DNA from: Amycolatopsis sp. FDAARGOS 1241
Lineage (GTDB): Bacteria; Actinomycetota; Actinomycetes; Mycobacteriales; Pseudonocardiaceae
Assembly (NCBI RefSeq): GCF_016889705.1
Contig: NZ_CP069526.1
Coordinates: 4,836,001-4,900,000, forward strand
Length of the DNA: 64,000 bases
Direction of reading: 5' to 3'
In this document: piece by piece, positions 60,907 to 64,000 of the stretch
How the letters are laid out: the number at the start of each line of letters is the position of its first letter
Numbering within the stretch: the first letter of the stretch is position 1
Notes under the pieces: model-generated
What the model was told of the DNA's origin: nothing
The model's database searches: none
The model's input: the letters and a program-made list of their open reading frames with translations, nothing else
Program-made: the position numbers and the translations under genes

Positions 60907-61373
60907 TCAGTCCCTCTCCTGCCGGCGCAGCAGCCACAGCTTGAACCTGGGGTCCAGGACCACGATGTAGAGCCCCGCCAGCGCACCGTAGTAGACCTCG
61001 CCGTGCGGAACGGGGAACAGCTCGGCGACGACGGCGACGGCGACCCCGATGCCGAGGATGGGCGCGATGCGCAGCAGGCGCTCGCCGACGGACAGGCTCC
61101 GGTCCGATACCAGCACCGGGCGACCGAGCAGGGTGCCGCCCGCCCGATGCTCAGGCCGAGTGCCAGCACGACGACAAGACCCAGCAGAGCCCAGCCCACC
61201 CAGGCTTGCGCTGCCGGGAGCAGGTCGCTGGCCGCGCAGCCAAGGAAGACGGCCATGCCGAAGGTGATCGAGAGCCACCGAGAGCCCACGACGGACGTGA
61301 TCACCCGCTCTCGGCTCTCGTGGATCGTGCGTAGCGCCGCCACCGCTTCGTCCGGCGCGGGCTCGTTCACCAT
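60907..61373 (-). pseudogene. Small membrane protein, frameshifted (partner of winged-helix regulator)
   Basis: ATG 61373 with GAGGGAG before it opens a frame with RTIHESRERVITSVVGSRW, then two membrane segments (FGMAVFLGCAAS and WVGWALLGLVVVLALGLS). Near 61138, in GGGCGGGCGGC, the frame changes; the next frame gives GTLLGRPVLVSDRSL, two more segments and a normal end LWLLRRQERD at 60907. The total is one base short of a multiple of three. The G-run makes a sequencing error plausible. With the next gene it forms the common membrane-protein/winged-helix pair. Confidence 0.72.
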
Positions 61374-61451
61374 CGTCGCTCCCTCGTCGGTTCCGCGCGC
61401 TTCGCCGCGCGCAGGGTCAGCCACTGGTCCACGGCCACTCACCCTCCCTCA

Positions 61452-61466
61452 GGAAAGTACTTGCCT
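61452..61466. promoter_or_regulatory. Operator copy 1 (AAGTACTT core)
   Basis: GGAAAGTACTTGCCT is the exact inverse complement of 61497-61511 and has its own AAGTACTT palindromic core. It is 79 bp before the frameshifted membrane-protein gene. Confidence 0.75.
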
Positions 61467-61496
61467 GAAGAGAAACCCAGTCTGCGCTTTCCAGGT

Positions 61497-61511
61497 AGGC
61501 AAGTACTTTCC
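61497..61511. promoter_or_regulatory. Operator copy 2 (AAGTACTT core)
   Basis: AGGCAAGTACTTTCC, a perfect inverted copy of 61452-61466; 45 bp centre to centre. It is likely bound by the winged-helix protein of 60576-60902. Confidence 0.75.
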
Positions 61512-61756
61512 CAGGAGAGGGTGATGTGAGGGCGGCGCACCGGTGGATCCACAGGCGCGGGTCAGCCCGCCGTCCGTGTGCGACGGGGCCGGAACTGGGA
61601 CGCGGGTGTGGCTCGCCGGCCCTTCCATCCGGTCGGCAACGCATCCACACGAGCCGCCAGCGGCCATTTTGCGCTGTTCGTCCCATTCAAGGATCGATTG
61701 TGCTCTACTGCAGGCGCACCCACCCGAGAGGATCTTGCGCTGTGGTAGCCGAGCGG

Positions 61757-62411
61757 ATGAACGCGACCGACCAGGCCGCACCCGCGGTCGACGTGTACGA
61801 CCTCGACTTTTTCAGGTCGACACAAGCAGTGGATCGCGGCGATCGAGAACCGAGACTCGACGCCGGTATGGCTTGGTCACAAGACCAATGAGGGACACCA
61901 GGCAGCACTGGTGGGCACCCTGCCTCACACTGCTTTCGCGCCCGGTACGGCACCACTGGAGTGGCGCGCGCCCGGTATGGCACTCGGCAAGCTGATGGGC
62001 GTCGTCGAGCCGGCGGCGCCCGGTGCGTATCGCGCCACCCTCGGCAGGGCGGTACAAGCACACCTGACCGAGCGGGCCTCCGACCTGTCCAGGTGGCCAC
62101 GTGTGACGTGGACGGTGGACGGTGCCCGCGTCCAGGCGGCGGTGCTGCACTTCGCGGGAGCCTGGCTCGCTCTCACCGACGAACTGAGTGATGCCTACCT
62201 CACCACCGTCGGGGTGGGGCTTTCACCCGGCGATCTGATATTCCGTAAAACGTACGGTGAAGGATACGGGGTCGACTTTTCCGCACCTCTCACCATCGCC
62301 CAGCTCCACCGGCTCCCCGTCGAGCAGATGCCACAGCCGACCCGGCCTCACCCGGACCTGCGCCGACTCGCCAAGATCGGCCAAAACGCGAACCAGCGCA
62401 CCAAGGGGTGA
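61757..62411 (+). pseudogene. Unknown protein, frameshifted in a TTTTT run
   Basis: ATG 61757 begins NATDQAAPAVDVYDLDF; at the TTTTT near 61808-61812 the frame must change by one base to continue GRHKQWIAAIENRD, PVWLGHKTNEGHQAALVGTL and then about 150 well-formed residues to 62411 (DGARVQAAVLHFAGAWLALT; LHRLPVEQMPQP). The length is one base over a multiple of three, so an extra T is the simple explanation. A GTG at 61911 would allow a shortened protein. I do not recognise the family; it appears soluble. Confidence 0.55.
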
Positions 62412-62855
62412 TCACCTGGATGGCGGTAACACTCACTCCCCCACGCTAGCAGTTTTCTACCTTTAAATTTCGAGTCGCGCAAAGAAAAGGACTCGGTCGT
62501 CAATCCGGCGTTCGCCGGCTTTTCGGGCAACAGGCTCCACAATCGCCGCGCCAACGTCGACATCCGCCGACACCGCCAATCAGTACTACATCATCACCGT
62601 CGCCAAGAACGCACCGGGAAGCCCCGAATCGAAGGTGATCGACAACCCGCGCCTGGACAACACGCGAAGCGGCCGCGGCAAAACACCTCGAGGCCGCACG
62701 ACAGCCGGAGCGCGCAGAAACCACCAGAGCGCCCTTCCGACGGCCAGCGTGCTTCGGAGACCCTGGTCCGACCATGTCGGTCTTCGCCGCGAAGCGAGGA
62801 GGCGGGGAAGCCGGATTCCCGGTTTCCCCGCCTCCTCAAAGCGGATTCAAGCGAT
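62412..62855. other. AT-richer intergenic region and downstream hairpin
   Basis: 62450-62480 is unusually AT-rich. Short plus-strand stretches look coding (ANQYYIITVAKNAPG) but change frame, so they may be debris of a lost gene. The hairpin at 62796-62837 belongs to the protease gene on the minus strand. Confidence 0.4.
62796..62837 (-). terminator. Long hairpin downstream of the M4 protease gene
   Basis: A 19-bp stem (62796-62814 with 62819-62837) with one G-T mismatch and an ATTC loop, 18 bp after the protease stop. No T-run follows. Confidence 0.75.
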
Positions 62856-64000
62856 TCAGCTCAGCGTCACCGCGACGTCGTCGATCACGAACGACGTCTG
62901 CAGGGAGCTGTCCTCGGTGCCGGTGAACTTCAGCGCCAGGGTGCCGCCAGCGGCCGCCGAGACGTCGATCGTCTTGAGCGCGTACCCCGTGCCCTTGTTC
63001 AGGTTGGAGTAGTTGCCCAGCGTCGTGCTGCCGTTGGTGACGGTCAGCTTGTCGTAGGCGGTCGTGGTGGTCGTCTCCGCGGTGTCGATGTGCAGGTAGA
63101 ACGTGAGGGTGGCGCGGCAGCCGGCCGGGATGCTCACCGACTGCGCGACGGACTCGGTGTGCGTCGAGCCGTAGCCGTCCAGGTAGGCGCTATAGATGCC
63201 GCTGTGCGCCGGCTCACCCGAGGACGCCCACTGGCCGATGGTGCCGGTGGTGCCGGTCCAGTTCGCGCTGCCGGACTCGAAGCCGCCGTTGACGAGCTTC
63301 TGGCCGGAGCAGCCGCCTGTGGCACCGACAGTCCACGCGAACGACGCCGTGCCGGTCCTCCCGGCCGAATCCCTCGCCGTCACCGTGACGTTCGAGGAGC
63401 CCGCGGTGGTCGCGGTGCCCGAGATCGTGCCGGTGGAGGCGTTGATCGACAGGCCGGCCGGCAGTCCGGTGGCCGACCAGGTGTACGGCGCGGCACCGCC
63501 CGAGGCCGACAGCGGCAGGTTCACCGCGGAGCCTGTCGTGGTCGACTGGTTGCCCGGGTTGGACACCGTGACGGTGCCGGTCGCCGAGCACGTCGGGTCA
63601 CCCGACTGCGCGGGGACGGAGATCGCGTTCCACGCCGCCTTGACGGTGTCGAACTCGGTGCAGCTGCCCGGGAACAGGTTCTTCGCCGCGGTCAGGGTCC
63701 AGGTGCGGTACTTCAGGTACGAGCTGCCGGAGGTCTTGAGCAGCATCGCGTTGTAGAAGATCTTCACCGCGGTCTGGACACCGAGGCCGGTGACCGTGGA
63801 GTTGTTGCACGTCGTGCTGGTCGGCTGTCCGTTGGGCGGGTTGGTACCTTCGGCGAGCAGGTAGAACCAGTGGTTGCCAGGGCCGGCGGCCGCGTGCACC
63901 TCACCGCCGGGGACCGAGCTGTCGTAACAGTTCTTGTCGCCCAGCGCCGACGGGTTGTACATGTTGCGGATCGGGCCGGAGCCGACCAGGTTGACCTGTT
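62856..64000 (-). CDS. Secreted M4 (thermolysin-family) metalloprotease, C-terminal part (cut by window edge)
   Basis: The frame is open to base 64000, so the N-terminal propeptide and HExxH zinc site lie outside. About 381 residues are visible. First comes the end of the M4 catalytic domain: [17 protein letters not shown], then [19 protein letters not shown] with the catalytic His that corresponds to thermolysin His 231, then [10 protein letters not shown] and [12 protein letters not shown]. Next is a putative Ig domain ([36 protein letters not shown]). Last is a jelly-roll, carbohydrate- or surface-binding-like module with [14 protein letters not shown] and [12 protein letters not shown]. 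This extended architecture is typical of Streptomyces and Amycolatopsis exoproteases. Confidence 0.9.
   Translation of the reverse strand, partial: QVNLVGSGPIRNMYNPSALGDKNCYDSSVPGGEVHAAAGPGNHWFYLLAEGTNPPNGQPTSTTCNNSTVTGLGVQTAVKIFYNAMLLKTSGSSYLKYRTWTLTAAKNLFPGSCTEFDTVKAAWNAISVPAQSGDPTCSATGTVTVSNPGNQSTTTGSAVNLPLSASGGAAPYTWSATGLPAGLSINASTGTISGTATTAGSSNVTVTARDSAGRTGTASFAWTVGATGGCSGQKLVNGGFESGSANWTGTTGTIGQWASSGEPAHSGIYSAYLDGYGSTHTESVAQSVSIPAGCRATLTFYLHIDTAETTTTTAYDKLTVTNGSTTLGNYSNLNKGTGYALKTIDVSAAAGGTLALKFTGTEDSSLQTSFVIDDVAVTLS

Larger units (their letters stand above)
61374..61756. other. Divergent intergenic region with dual inverted operator
   Basis: It holds the two inverted 15-bp sites at 61452 and 61497 and no convincing gene. 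Plus-strand frames to the right (61512-61756) have poor codon use. Confidence 0.4.

Noticed and set aside
62500..62790. Plus-strand coding-like stretches (for example ANQYYIITVAKNAPG)
   Set aside because: They change frame within 150 bases, have no start or ribosome site and match no family I know; kept only as possible debris.
1..64000. CRISPR arrays, tRNA or rRNA genes, phage attachment sites
   Set aside because: Scanning by eye I found no regularly spaced repeats, no cloverleaf with CCA-type end and no rRNA-like block. Absence is not proven without a covariance search.

Overview
The window is 64 kb of very GC-rich DNA with dense genes, many 4-bp ATGA/GTGA overlaps, frequent GTG starts and strong GGAGG ribosome sites. 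With an actinobacterial Ser/Thr kinase, a Streptomyces-type M4 protease, an amphi-Trp protein and AcoR/PucR-type regulators, this points to a chromosomal accessory region of a filamentous actinomycete, most likely Pseudonocardiaceae (Amycolatopsis-like). The genus is inferred, not shown.

Region 1 (1-29,970) looks like one large catabolic regulon for an aromatic (phthalate/protocatechuate-like) acid. It holds a Rieske oxygenase (28226-29509), a [2Fe-2S] ferredoxin (29605-29931) and a distant ferredoxin reductase (18778-20022). It also has three cytosolic proteins of the 4,5-dihydroxyphthalate decarboxylase family (1-432, 20085-21071, 24078-25013), LigJ-like and LigK-like enzymes of the protocatechuate 4,5-cleavage pathway, a bicupin dioxygenase, an RpiB-like isomerase, a PanB-like enzyme and two ABC importers (iron/thiamine-type and sulfonate-type). 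A FadR-type GntR regulator (17952-18686) lies in the middle. Copies or near-copies of an 11-bp palindrome, TGG-N5-CCA, lie before eight transcription units, including the regulator itself. Two AAA+ ATPase units are coupled to metalloenzyme-like genes: a NorQ/NorD-like pair after an M29/NicX-like protein, and a Pch2/TRIP13-like ATPase overlapping the bicupin. An apparently unrelated kinase gene (frameshifted) and an MFS exporter are embedded in this region.

Region 2 (30,000-38,900) is mixed. It has a 34-codon Arg/Asn-rich peptide gene followed by a hairpin and an ABC exporter, a membrane protein/TetR divergent pair with two identical inverted operators, an amphi-Trp protein, an unusual acetyltransferase-AAA+ fusion and a DHA2 drug exporter.

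Region 3 (38,515-44,773) is a LacI-controlled operon: an asparaginase-like amidohydrolase, a NodB-fold (imidase-like) hydrolase, an MFS importer with a damaged first membrane segment, two short-chain dehydrogenases and a small CxxC protein. Two perfect 18-bp palindromes, 33 bp apart, lie between the operon and the LacI gene. Region 4 (44,919-54,365) has a GAF-PAS-LytTR regulator divergent from an acyl-CoA dehydrogenase. An amino-compound module follows: APC permease, class V aminotransferase, amidohydrolase, DUF3311 plus SSS symporter, and an XRE-cupin regulator.

Region 5 (54,700-64,000) looks decayed: a truncated PucR-type regulator, a NarK-type transporter with an in-frame stop, an IS630-type insertion sequence, a frameshifted membrane protein next to a winged-helix regulator, a frameshifted unknown gene, and the C-terminal part of a secreted M4 metalloprotease running off the right edge. 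Several single-base lesions could be either real decay or base-calling errors, and I keep those apart in the entries.
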